This document shows, piece by piece, positions 9,484 to 19,500 of a stretch of 64,000 bases of DNA (positions are counted from its first letter, which is position 1; each line of letters starts with the position of its first letter). The stretch comes from Brachyspira aalborgi. Its GTDB lineage: Bacteria > Spirochaetota > Brachyspiria > Brachyspirales > Brachyspiraceae. The position numbers and the translations under genes were made by a program. The DNA lies in NCBI RefSeq assembly GCF_008016455.1, contig NZ_SAXU01000001.1, positions 2,128,423 through 2,192,422 on the forward strand. Reading direction: 5' to 3'. The notes below the pieces were generated by a model. That model saw only the letters and a list, made by a program, of their open reading frames with translations. It had not been told where the DNA came from and made no database searches.

Positions 9484-10587
9484 ACTAATTTCATCCGCAT
9501 AATCAAAATAGATTTTTTTTATAGATAAATATTCTTTTGAGATAATAAAATATTTTGTATGTTTATTTATTATTTCAGAATGTTTATCTATAAAATCTTC
9601 TTTAAAAAGTTTTTTATAATTTAAAAAATTTATTCCTTTTGCGGTTCTTAAAGATAAAAATATAAATTCTTTTTTTCTTGTATCGCTATCCAAATATTCT
9701 ATATTTTTTACGGGCAATTTATTTTGAGATAAAACTTCCAAATAATCTTTAATATTTTTTGTATTTTCGTATCTATTATTTTTATAACAACCGAAAGCTC
9801 CCGCTCCGATTCCTAAATAATCTTTCAAATCCCAATAACCGCTATTATGAATCGATTCGTAATTAGAAAAAGCATAATTTGAAATTTCGTATCTCATAAG
9901 CCCAAAACTCTCTATAGTTTCTTTAGCCAAATTATAATAATAAACGCAATCTTCTTCTGCAGGCAAAAAATCTCGCCATTTATTTTTAAGAGAATCGTTA
10001 AGCTCTAAATAATATAAAGAAATATGTTTTATTTTAGGAAGCAAATCAAAAGCTTGCAAAATATCTTTTTTAGATTGCTCTTTATCGTTTAACGGAAGTC
10101 CGCATATAAAATCAACCGAAATATTTTCAATGTTTGATTTATTTATTAATTTCAAAGCTTCGATAATATCGTTTTTGTCGGTTTTTCTGTTAATTATTTT
10201 TAAACTCTCTTCATTGAAAGTTTGAATTCCAATCGACAATCTTATATTTTTTATTTTCGATATAACTTTTAAAGAATCTTTATTTATATCGTTAATATTA
10301 AATTCAATAGTTATTTCTTTTATTTCGTCATTATTATTTTTATTTATAACTTCAAATAATTTTTCAAAAAAATATTCTAACATTTTTGCGCCGATTATAG
10401 AAGGAGTTCCGCCTCCTATATAAATAGTTTCAATATTTTTTTTATAATCTTTTATTCTAATTTCAAGCTCTTTTATTAAAGCGTCCAAATATTTTTTATA
10501 CGAATCGGGAGAGTTCATATTAACAACCGAATAAAAATTACAATAAGCGCATTTATAAACGCAAAAAGGAATGTGTATATATAACAT
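9469..10587 (-). CDS. hemW: Radical SAM HemW-like protein
   Basis: The 372 residues open with HIPFCVYKCAYCNFYS, the CxxxCxxC [4Fe-4S] motif of radical SAM enzymes in the HemN/HemW context. The ETIYIGGGTPS glycine-rich strand and ISVDFICGLP follow. HemW is a haem-binding chaperone-like relative of oxygen-independent coproporphyrinogen oxidase, and the length (about 375) fits HemW rather than the longer HemN. Haem trafficking in this organism is inference. The start codon abuts the stop of the upstream sigma factor gene, so they are probably one operon. Confidence 0.85.
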   Translation of the reverse strand: MLYIHIPFCVYKCAYCNFYSVVNMNSPDSYKKYLDALIKELEIRIKDYKKNIETIYIGGGTPSIIGAKMLEYFFEKLFEVINKNNNDEIKEITIEFNINDINKDSLKVISKIKNIRLSIGIQTFNEESLKIINRKTDKNDIIEALKLINKSNIENISVDFICGLPLNDKEQSKKDILQAFDLLPKIKHISLYYLELNDSLKNKWRDFLPAEEDCVYYYNLAKETIESFGLMRYEISNYAFSNYESIHNSGYWDLKDYLGIGAGAFGCYKNNRYENTKNIKDYLEVLSQNKLPVKNIEYLDSDTRKKEFIFLSLRTAKGINFLNYKKLFKEDFIDKHSEIINKHTKYFIISKEYLSIKKIYFDYADEISLLFL

Positions 10588-11451
10588 TTAATTTAAGAAA
10601 TCTTTTAAAGAGTTGTATCTTTTTGAATACATTTTTCTTAAAGCTTTTTTCTCTATTTGTCTAATTCTCTCTTTTGTGCAAGAATGCGATTTGCTTACTT
10701 CTTTAAGAGTTTTTTTCTCTTCGCCAATTCCGTATCTCGCTTTTATTATTTGTCTTTCCGTATCGTTTAAATCTTCCATAGCAATTTTTAACTCTTCGAC
10801 TAACTCTTTATTTGTAAGGTTTTCTTCTACTCCGACTTCTCTGTCGTCTTCTATAATATTTGCAAGTTTTTCTTTTATTCCGTCAAAATTAAATTCTCTC
10901 TCTAAAGAAACATAATCGCTATTGGCAGCCATTACGCTCATAAGGTCTTTAGGGTCTCTCTTTAATATTTCGGATAATTGATTAACATCGGGAATATCTC
11001 CCGTTTTATAATAACTTTGATGAATAACTCTTTCCAAATCAACCAAATCTGTAGCTTTATTTAAAGGCAATCTTATCAATCTTGATTTTTCGTTTATCGC
11101 TGTTAATATGCTTTGTCTAATCCAATAAACCGCGTAAGAAATAAAATGATAACCTTTATCGGGTTCAAATCTGTCGGCTGCCATTATTAAACCTAAATTG
11201 CCTTCTTCTATTAAATCTTCTAATAAAAGTCCGCTGCTTCTATATTGTTTTGCAATAGTTATTACAAATCTTAAATTGCTTTTTATTAAAGTGGCTCTCG
11301 CTTCCATATCGCCTTCTTTTACTTTTCTCGTTAATTCTTCTTCTTCTTCGCGAGTTAAAAGCCTTTCTCTTTTAGCGTCTTCAAGATATATAGTTATATT
11401 ATCGCTTTCGGCAATACGATGGTTTATATTTTTAATTTTTTTAGACGACAT
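10588..11451 (-). CDS. RNA polymerase sigma-70 family factor, short RpoD/RpoS type
   Basis: The 287-residue factor has region 1.2 (ITIYLEDAKRERLLTREEE), region 2 with GNLGLIMAADRFEPDKGYHF and the -10 recognition helix SYAVYWIRQSI, region 3, and region 4 with an HTH ending CTKERIRQIEKKALRKM. It lacks a long region 1.1, so it is a compact primary-like or group 2 factor. I chose the ATG at 11449-11451 because GTGAGAG serves as its ribosome binding site. A GTG 15 bases earlier overlaps the lpxC stop codon but has no such site. It is cotranscribed with lpxC and probably hemW. Confidence 0.88.
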   Translation of the reverse strand: MSSKKIKNINHRIAESDNITIYLEDAKRERLLTREEEEELTRKVKEGDMEARATLIKSNLRFVITIAKQYRSSGLLLEDLIEEGNLGLIMAADRFEPDKGYHFISYAVYWIRQSILTAINEKSRLIRLPLNKATDLVDLERVIHQSYYKTGDIPDVNQLSEILKRDPKDLMSVMAANSDYVSLEREFNFDGIKEKLANIIEDDREVGVEENLTNKELVEELKIAMEDLNDTERQIIKARYGIGEEKKTLKEVSKSHSCTKERIRQIEKKALRKMYSKRYNSLKDFLN

Positions 11452-11462
11452 ATTATTAACTC

Positions 11463-12770
11463 TCACAAATATTTATTGGCAATATCATGCACAACCGAAT
11501 GATTAAAAGAATGAGACGATTTATTCGCTATTATTTTAGCTTTTATCGGTCTCGCCAATATATATAAATCTCCTATTATATCTAAAATTTTATGCCTTAC
11601 AAATTCATTATCGAAATGTAGCTTCGTATTTATTACCTTTCCTTCGCATAATATTATATGGCTTCCAATCATTCCGCTTCCAGCCATTCCCATTTTTTGA
11701 GCGTAATCTATATTATCCAAAGTATTAAAACTTCTTGCCTTTCCTATATCTTCGGAAAACTGCTCGAAAGATTCAAATTTATAATCGTATTGCTGAACTC
11801 CGATACTTCCCGAAAAATCTATACGCAAATTAACTTCAAGTCCGTCATAAGGCGAAAGTATTATATAAGTTTCATTATCGTCAACTTTTCCGTAAGTTAA
11901 TTCTCTATCTATAACTATAGGCTCTATATAATCTTCCTGTTCGATAAAACCCGCTTCTTTTAATGCATCGCAAAATACTAAAGCCGAACCGTCAACATTT
12001 GGAACTTCGCCATCGCATTTCACTATTAAATTTGTTATTCCCATCATATGCAATGCTGCTAAAAAATGCTCGGTTGTTTTTATATATCTATTTCCGTTTA
12101 TTAAAGCCGTAGAATTAACCGCTCCCGATTTGTCTTTTGATAAAATATTTTCATGCGAAAGTTTTATATGAGTATTCGTATTTATATCTATAAAAACTAT
12201 TCCCGTATTAACTTCTGCAGGAACTAAAGTCAATGCAGTTTTTCGTCCTTCCATTAATGCAAATCCGCTAACGACAACGCTTTTCGCTATCGTCCTTTGA
12301 GGAATTCTATATTTTAATTTTGATTTATTATGATTTCCATGTTCATTCAAATAATTTAAATTTTCTTCGTTTTTATTATTTTCTTTTTTATTTAAAACTT
12401 CTTCGCAACTTGAAAGCAATTTTGAAACGCTTATAGGTTTTTCTAAAAAATCGTAAGCGCCTAATTTTGTCGCTCTCACGGCAGTCTCAACTCCCGCATG
12501 CCCGCTCATCATAATCACAGTAGTTTTTGGATATTTTTCTTTTATATTTGAAAGTATATCTAAACCGTCAGTATTCGGAAGCCAAACATCTAAAAATACT
12601 AAATCAATTTTTTTTGATTCAAATATTTTTAAAGCTTCGTCATAATCTTTTGCAATATCTACATCGTAATCTTCATCTTCCAAAACATTTTTACAGGAGC
12701 TTAAAATATCTTCTTCATCGTCTATAATTAAAACTTTGTTTTTTATTTTTACGGTTTCTAAATTTTCCAT
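11463..12770 (-). CDS. lpxC: Response-regulator receiver fused to LpxC deacetylase
   Basis: Residues 1-130 form a CheY-like receiver: acidic pair Asp17-Asp18, phospho-acceptor Asp61 in FLDVWLPN, Ser in MMSGHAG, and Lys111 in FLEKPIS. After a charged linker, residues 153-435 are LpxC, the zinc enzyme that commits UDP-acyl-GlcNAc to lipid A synthesis. It has TTEHFLAAL (zinc His235), FVRHKILDIIGDL (zinc His and Asp) and HSFNHSV (catalytic His). All metal ligands are present, so both domains look functional. This implies that phosphorylation may tune lipid A output. The kinase is not nearby. The start of the sigma gene overlaps or abuts its stop. Confidence 0.92.
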   Translation of the reverse strand: MENLETVKIKNKVLIIDDEEDILSSCKNVLEDEDYDVDIAKDYDEALKIFESKKIDLVFLDVWLPNTDGLDILSNIKEKYPKTTVIMMSGHAGVETAVRATKLGAYDFLEKPISVSKLLSSCEEVLNKKENNKNEENLNYLNEHGNHNKSKLKYRIPQRTIAKSVVVSGFALMEGRKTALTLVPAEVNTGIVFIDINTNTHIKLSHENILSKDKSGAVNSTALINGNRYIKTTEHFLAALHMMGITNLIVKCDGEVPNVDGSALVFCDALKEAGFIEQEDYIEPIVIDRELTYGKVDDNETYIILSPYDGLEVNLRIDFSGSIGVQQYDYKFESFEQFSEDIGKARSFNTLDNIDYAQKMGMAGSGMIGSHIILCEGKVINTKLHFDNEFVRHKILDIIGDLYILARPIKAKIIANKSSHSFNHSVVHDIANKYL

Positions 12771-12884
12771 ATAATAATTTTAATATATTAACGATATAAA
12801 ATCAATAGATATTTTATAAATTTATTGATTTTTTATATTTTAGTAGTAAAATTAACTGATAAAAACCTAATTGGAGATAATATT

Positions 12885-15107
12885 ATGCGAAAAATAATAA
12901 ATTTTAATACGAATTGGAAATTTTCTAAAGAATGGAACGATAATATAAAAAATGAATTTCTTAAAGGAGAAAATATAACTTTGCCTCATACGGTTCATGA
13001 AATTCCTTTGCATTATTTTGACGAATCTGACACTTGGCTTATTTCGGGCTATCAAAATATTTTTAATTACGACAAAGCAAAATTGAAAGATAAAAGAATA
13101 CTTATAAATTTTGAAGGAGCTATGGCGGCTGCGGAATTATTTATAAACGGAAAAAGTTTTGGCGAACATAAAGGAGGATATTTGCCTTTTATACATGATA
13201 TTACGGAAGCCTTGAAAGACGGAGAAAATATTATAGCGGTAAAATTAGACAGCAGAGAGAGAGAAGATATACCGCCTTTTGGAAATGAAATAGATTATTT
13301 ATGCTATGGCGGAATATATAGAGAAGTTCAAATAATAATAGCGGATAATATTTCGATAGAAAAAACGATGCTCACGGCTTTATCAAATCAAAAGGTAACG
13401 GGAAAAATCAGAATAAGAAATTCAAAAAAACAAATTTCAAAAGAAACTTTATATTTTAATTTGTATAATAGAGAATATAAAATATGCGAAATAAAAAAAG
13501 AGATTCAATTAAAAGACGAATTATTTACCGACATAAATATTGATTGGAATATAGAATCCGACAGAATAGAGTTATGGGATATTGATAATCCTAGACTTTA
13601 TAGACTCGATATAAGTTTAGAAAATAAAGATTCTGTTTCTTTAAATATAGGATTTAGAGATATTAAAATAACAGAAAATGGATTTTTCTTAAATGATAAA
13701 AGAATTAAATTAAGAGGATTAAACAGACATCAAAGTTTTCCTTATGTCGGATACGCTATGCCCGAAAGAATTCAAAAAAGAGATGCCGATATTCTAAAAT
13801 TTGATTTGGGATTAAATATAGTTCGCTCTTCACATTATCCGCCTTCAAAACATTTTTTAGACAGATGCGATGAAATAGGTTTATTAGTTTTTGAAGAAAT
13901 TCCTGGATGGCAGCATATAGGAGATAAAAATTGGCAAAAAATTTCTATAGAAAATGTTAAAGATATGATAGAAAGAGATTTTCATCATACTTCAATAATT
14001 ATGTGGGGCGTGAGAATTAATGAGAGTCAAGATAATCATAGTTTTTATAAAGAAACAAATAGAGTATCTCATAAATTAGATAAAACAAGACCAACGGGCG
14101 GAGTTAGATATGTAATTGGAAGCGAGTTTCTTGAAGATGTTTTTACCGTTAATGATTTTAATTATGACGGAAAAGAGACGCCGATTAAAGCGCAGAAATT
14201 TATAACTAAATTAAATAAAAATGTTCCTTATATGATTACCGAATATAACGGACATATGTTTCCTACTAAAATGCAGGACAACGAAGAAAGATTATCGGAA
14301 CATACAAAAAGACATTACGAGGTTGTCAATGCAATAGCTATCGATAATCATATTGCGGGCGGAACTGGTTGGTGCGCTTTCGATTATCATACGCATTATG
14401 ATTTTGGTTCTGGCGATAGAATATGTTATCATGGCGTTTATGATATGTTTAGAAATCCAAAATTTGCATCAACCGTTTATTCTTCTCAAATGGATACAGA
14501 TAAAAAAATAATATTAGAACCGATAACGATATACGCGAGAGGCGAGCGAGCGATTGGCGGAATTACTCCTTTAATGATTTCCACAAATTGCGATTATGTA
14601 GAAGTTTATTTTAAAGATATTATGATTGTAAAAGAATATCCCGCTACAAATAAATATCCTGGATTAAAACATCCTCCGATTATTATTAATATAGAGCAGA
14701 ATATTCCTGGCGTAAGTTCTATGAATTGGGAAGATTTAAAAGTAATAGGTTATATAAACGGAAAAGCTGAAATTGAAAGAAAATATTTGAAAAATCCTAC
14801 TTTCAAAGAATTAGAAATAACTGCGGACGATAAAGAAATTAATTCTATAAACGAAGGTTCGGCTTGGGATTCTACAAGAATAACGATTAAAGCGGTTGAT
14901 TCTTGGGGAAATAGACTGCCTTATATTAACGAAGCTATTAATATAGAAGTAAAAGGAGCGGGAGAGCTTATAGGAAACGATAATCCCGTTTTAGAAGGCG
15001 GATATTATTCTTTTTGGGTAAAAACGAGCACTAAAAAAGGAATTATAAAAATAACCATTTCAAATAAGAGAGTGGAAAGTAAGAGTATAGAGATAAAGGT
15101 AAAATAG
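12885..15107 (+). CDS. Glycoside hydrolase family 2 (beta-galactosidase-like)
   Basis: The 740-residue protein has an N-terminal sugar-binding jelly roll, an immunoglobulin-like domain, and a TIM barrel beginning near LRGLNRHQSFP. The acid/base Glu380 sits in MWGVRINESQ and the nucleophile Glu453 in YMITEYNGHMFP. The C-terminal beta domains resemble those of GH2 enzymes that trim plant or host glycans. There is no signal peptide, so it should be cytoplasmic. An upstream in-frame ATG exists, but GGAGATAATATT before this ATG marks the start. The substrate could be a galactoside or glucuronide. Confidence 0.88.
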   Translation: MRKIINFNTNWKFSKEWNDNIKNEFLKGENITLPHTVHEIPLHYFDESDTWLISGYQNIFNYDKAKLKDKRILINFEGAMAAAELFINGKSFGEHKGGYLPFIHDITEALKDGENIIAVKLDSREREDIPPFGNEIDYLCYGGIYREVQIIIADNISIEKTMLTALSNQKVTGKIRIRNSKKQISKETLYFNLYNREYKICEIKKEIQLKDELFTDINIDWNIESDRIELWDIDNPRLYRLDISLENKDSVSLNIGFRDIKITENGFFLNDKRIKLRGLNRHQSFPYVGYAMPERIQKRDADILKFDLGLNIVRSSHYPPSKHFLDRCDEIGLLVFEEIPGWQHIGDKNWQKISIENVKDMIERDFHHTSIIMWGVRINESQDNHSFYKETNRVSHKLDKTRPTGGVRYVIGSEFLEDVFTVNDFNYDGKETPIKAQKFITKLNKNVPYMITEYNGHMFPTKMQDNEERLSEHTKRHYEVVNAIAIDNHIAGGTGWCAFDYHTHYDFGSGDRICYHGVYDMFRNPKFASTVYSSQMDTDKKIILEPITIYARGERAIGGITPLMISTNCDYVEVYFKDIMIVKEYPATNKYPGLKHPPIIINIEQNIPGVSSMNWEDLKVIGYINGKAEIERKYLKNPTFKELEITADDKEINSINEGSAWDSTRITIKAVDSWGNRLPYINEAINIEVKGAGELIGNDNPVLEGGYYSFWVKTSTKKGIIKITISNKRVESKSIEIKVK

Positions 15108-15456
15108 AATAAAGTAAAATAAACCTTCAAAAAATAAAGCGTCCTCCCTCCGCAACAAACGAAAGACGCCAAAATTATAGGAAATACAAAGGATTTGAGA
15201 ATAATCCTCTGCATAAGAAAGATGCAATTTAAATTTTTACTTTATTATTTAATCAAAATTCTTATTCTTTTTTTTGTCGCTCTGCGCTACTTCGGTGAAA
15301 AAAGAAACAAAAAAACATTAACAATATGAATTTAAAGCTCAATATCAATGGCTTATACCATTTTTAAAAATTTCTTTATATTTAGTAACGGGAATTTTAT
15401 TCCCTTATCTATAGAATATAGAATTTTATTCATATTCTTCACTTAATAACAATATT
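15108..15456. other. Intergenic region with decayed repeat pieces
   Basis: No gene is supported here. Around 15270-15312 there is a segment reading GTCGCTCTGCGCTAC flanked by T-rich and A-rich runs, likely a repeat remnant. Near 15390-15420 an imperfect inverted pair of GGGAATTTTATTCCC type occurs. A similar GGGAATATAATTCC block appears near 31703. This region, the 95-bp element and 15552-15778 make one gene-free stretch of 671 bases. Confidence 0.5.
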
Positions 15457-15551
15457 GTCATTGTGAGACATTGAAAATTCCGTAACAAAGTCGGGCAGAA
15501 GCCAAGCAATCTAAATATAGCGATTGTTTAAGCATAGTCTCTCACAATGAC
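15457..15551. repeat. 95-bp MITE-like element with 12-bp perfect inverted ends
   Basis: GTCATTGTGAGA at 15457-15468 is the exact reverse complement of TCTCACAATGAC at 15540-15551. The interior has GCAGAAGCCAAGCAATC. Degenerate single ends of the same family (GTCATTGCGAG or CGCAATGAC) occur at several other junctions in the window. Confidence 0.7.
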
Positions 15552-15607
15552 AAATTATAAATTTAATAACAAGGTGTTTTAACCCATGACATAAATTTGC
15601 AATTGCA

Positions 15608-15631
15608 AACAATGGGCTGAAGTCCGTTGTT
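15608..15631. repeat. Hairpin repeat around AACAATGG/CCGTTGTT
   Basis: AACAATGG at 15608-15615 can pair with CCGTTGTT at 15624-15631, with one G-T wobble. A related hairpin, ACAATG-GGC-loop-GCC-CATTGT, occurs near 36216-36239, and a diverged form near 31651. This suggests a small dispersed palindrome family. Confidence 0.5.
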
Positions 15632-15778
15632 ATTTTTAAATTTGAATTACAAAAATCTAATATCAATTTAGTTAAATCTTTTTTAACTTCAATCAAATTT
15701 ACTTTCGATAACTTATCAAGAAAAATTAAAAATCCTTGTTTAGTTAGAAAAAAATTTTATTCAAAAGGAATGTGCAAA

Positions 15779-16297
15779 ATGAAACACACAAAAAACATTC
15801 TTAAATCTTTATTAATAATGGTAATGGCTTTATCGTTATTGTCGGTAAGCTGTAGCAAAGACGAAGGAAGTAAACCTACTGCTCCGTCTACTCCGATTAA
15901 AATCGATGCTGCAATTCTTGATTGAGCAATAAAATTAGCTGCAACTAAATTAGCTACAGATTCATCAACAGATAAAGTTGCATTTGACTTTAATAATTTT
16001 ACTTCCACTAGCGGAACAGGTTCTGCAAGCGCTAAAGTTACTGCAGCAGTAAAAGTGGCTGATTTAAAGACAACATTAGAAAGTGATTTTAAATTAGATA
16101 CTGATGATTATTCTTCTACTGCATACGCTGGAACAATTCAATACTATGATAAAACGGCAACATTAACTATTACTATTAAAGGTAATAACACTTTTGCTTC
16201 AGATGTAACACCTAAATATTCAGAAGTAGAAAAAGGTAAATCAGTTAAAACTGTAATAACTATTACTGCAGATAAAATATGGAATAATCAAAATTAA
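15779..16297 (+). pseudogene. Small secreted lipoprotein interrupted by an in-frame TGA
   Basis: The frame begins MKHTKNILKSLLIMVMALSL and has a lipobox ending LSVSC, so it encodes a signal-peptidase II lipoprotein. Codon 49 (15923-15925) is TGA. The same frame then stays open for 123 more codons to TAA at 16295-16297, with Ala/Thr/Lys-rich sequence of the same composition. A single TGG-to-TGA change would explain this. AAAAGGA precedes the ATG, and a good terminator follows. The downstream part shows no independent start with a ribosome binding site. It may be a recent pseudogene, a base-call error or, less likely, a readthrough gene. No known family was recognised. Confidence 0.75.
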
Positions 16298-16351
16298 AAA
16301 TTCCATTAAAGTATGGTTTTAAGCTAACTACAAAAAATAAAGATTTAAGCC

Positions 16352-16392
16352 AAAGCCTCTATGTTCAAAAGAGCATAGGGGTTTTATTTTTT
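16352..16392 (+). terminator. Rho-independent terminator after the lipoprotein gene
   Basis: CCTCTATG (16356-16363) pairs with CATAGGGG (16374-16381) across a 10-base loop and is followed by TTTTATTTTTT. Confidence 0.85.
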
Positions 16393-16517
16393 AAATGAAG
16401 GTAATAATTTATTTTTATCTGTCAAAATTTAAATTAAATTTATAAAATTATATATGCTAATAAAATAGAGATTTAATCTAACAAATCCTATGTTAATAGT
16501 AGAAATTACAAAATAAA

Positions 16518-19500
16518 TTATCCTAAAAATATTATATCGGTTTTTAATTCTTCCAAATTTTCTATATTAAAAACTTCTCTAATTATTTTTTTATATTTGT
16601 TTAATTGATTTTGATAAAATGCAATTTTTTTTTCGCTTTTCTTTGAAGTTTTATAATCTAAAATAAAATATTTGCCTTCGGAATTTTGAGTAATCAAATC
16701 TATTTTAGCTGGTATTATAAATATAGTTTCATTTTCTAATTTTCTGCTCTGAAATTTATGCTCTCTTGAAATAATTTTTTCGTTTCCGTTTATTATATTT
16801 TTTATATGCTCGTTTTTGATAAAATTATTAAAATATTTATCAAGCTTGTCTTTCAAATCGTTATTGTCATAATATTTATAATATTTTAAGGTATCGATTT
16901 TTAATTTTTCAATATAATTTTCTTTATCTTTCAAATATTTATCGAAATCAAAATTTTCAAATAATTCATGCATTATCGTTCCCATATTCGTTGGAGAGAT
17001 TTTTATTTTCTCTTCATAATCGTTATAATCGTTTTCTTTTTCAAATTCTAAATTCGATAATTTTTTATTTAATAATTCGCCTATATCTTTAAAATTGTCT
17101 TCTTCAAAATTATTTTTTACTCCGATTTTTGAAGGAATAACATATTGAATATTATTTATTTCGTTATTTTTAATTTTATTTTCATTAACAATATTATTTG
17201 GAATATTTTTTAATTTCTCATTTATTTGAGCGATATTTTTTATATTGTTTTTTTCGTTTGATTTTATTCCTCTTCCGTAAGAATAAAAATTAACAAAATC
17301 GTTTTTTATATCTTTTATTTCAATTAATTCTTTTTGGCTTTCGCTTGAAATTTTATTATTTAATTCTTTTAATTCTGCAATATAATCGTTAATATATCCT
17401 CTATAAGTATTTTTTCCTCTGCCTTCTCCCGAAATAGTTAAATTTTCTCCCGCTCTCGTTAATGCTACATATAATAGTCTTCGCTTTTCTGACAAATCCG
17501 CAATTCTATTATATTCTTTATCTTTTTCGGATATTCTTATATTATAATCTTTAATATAATTATGCACGGGAATTTCTATAACGGGAAAATCTTCTATAAA
17601 ATCAAATCTATCATTTGCAGAATTTCTATTATAACCCGCTCCCGCTAAAAATACATTCTTAAACTCCAAACCTTTAGATTTATGAATTGTCATTACCTTT
17701 ACGGCTTCAACCGACAATTTAGGAACGGAAGCGTAAGAAATATCGTTTACTACGGAAGTTAATCCTATAACAAAATCGTAAACATTTTTTCCGCTCTTAT
17801 CTTCAAAATCATAAGCGATTGATTTTAATTTTTCTATATTCGCATAGCATAATTCTCCGTCTTCTTTAGTCATTAAATAATTATAATAATTCGTTTCAAT
17901 GCAAATAGTTTCTATAATATCGTAAGAATTAATAGTCGCGGATTTTCTCTCTAAACTATTTAACAATTCTCTATTTTTTTCAAGCTCTTTATAATATTTT
18001 TTTTCTTTCGCTATTTTGCATGCATTTTGATAATTCTCTGAATATAAAGAACTTAAAGAAAAATAATCTTTTAAATCCAACATTTCAGATAATAAAGAAT
18101 TTGAAAAATCGGATAAATCGCCAATATTGATATCAAAAAATTTTTCTCTCAATAATTTAGGCAAAACGGAATAATCTTTTAATATCAAATATTTTAAAAA
18201 TAAAATTATATTTTCTATTTCCTCTCTCGCATAAAAACCGTTTCCGCCATCCACATAATATGGAATTTTTAAATCCGATAAAGCCTCCAAATAAATATTT
18301 AATCTCGTAAAAGTTTGAAGTAAAATAACGGTTTCTTTATATTCTTCTTTTTTGTAATTTTTATTTATATAATTTGCAATAGAATAGGCTTCTAATTTAG
18401 TTTTTGAATCTATATCTAATTTTTTATCTTCTTCTTCAAAATTATTATTTAATACAAATAAAGAAACGGATTTTTGTTCAGTTTTTTTATTATATAAAAT
18501 ATTATCGCCTTCTTTATATTTTACCAAATCATCGTCAAAAAAAACGACTTCTTTAAAAAAGCGATTAAAAAATTCTATAAGCATTGAATTGCTTCTATAA
18601 TTATTTTTTAAGTCAATCAAATAATCTTTAAATGAATTTTGAATATTAGTAAATATATTTAAGTTGGCGTTTCTAAATCTGTATATCGATTGTTTTCTAT
18701 CGCCTACAATTAATATTTTTTTATTTATTTTATCTAATTCTTTTATATCGTTTTCGTTTATATCTCTTTTTCCAAATACGATTAAATTTATAAAAGAAAA
18801 TTGAAGTTTGCTCGTATCTTGAGCTTCGTCAAGTATCAAAGCTTTTATATTATCTCTTATCTCTTTAGATATTTTTTTATTTTCTAAAGATTCTATAGCT
18901 TTTGACATAATATCTTCATGAGAATAAATGCCGTTTTCTTTTTTTATTTTTTCAAATTTATTAAATGTTTCTTTTATAAATTCTATAATTTCAATATAAT
19001 TATCTTTATTATAAATCGCTTCAATATATTTAATCATTAAACTGCAATAATTATTTAAATTGTATAATATATTTTTTAATTCTTCGGCTTTAGTATTTCC
19101 AAGTTTTGCAGTTGAAACTTCAATTAAAGAATCTCTTATATTTTCAAAATTCGCATAATTCAAATTTTTTACATTATCTTTTTTTTCTATATTATTTATG
19201 CATTCTAATAATTTTGTTATTTTATATTTGCATTTATTTATGGTTGTATTTTCTTTTGTGTTATCGTTCATTACTTCGTTTGAATAATGTATAATATCGT
19301 TATATAATTTTGAATATTCTTTATCGTCTATATCGATGCATTTTAAGGCTACTTTTTCAAAGGCTTCAATATTTTCTAATCTCGGTTTTATTTTTACAAG
19401 AAAATTAAATATGCTTTTTATAAATATTTCTTTATCTTCTTCTGTGTAAACTCTGTAGATTTTTTTTACTTTTTTTCCATTTTCCGAAAAGTCCAATACA

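Noticed and set aside
15923-15925. Selenocysteine codon in the lipoprotein gene
   Set aside because: No SECIS-like hairpin follows, the residue context is not a redox site, and a Trp codon one base away explains it.
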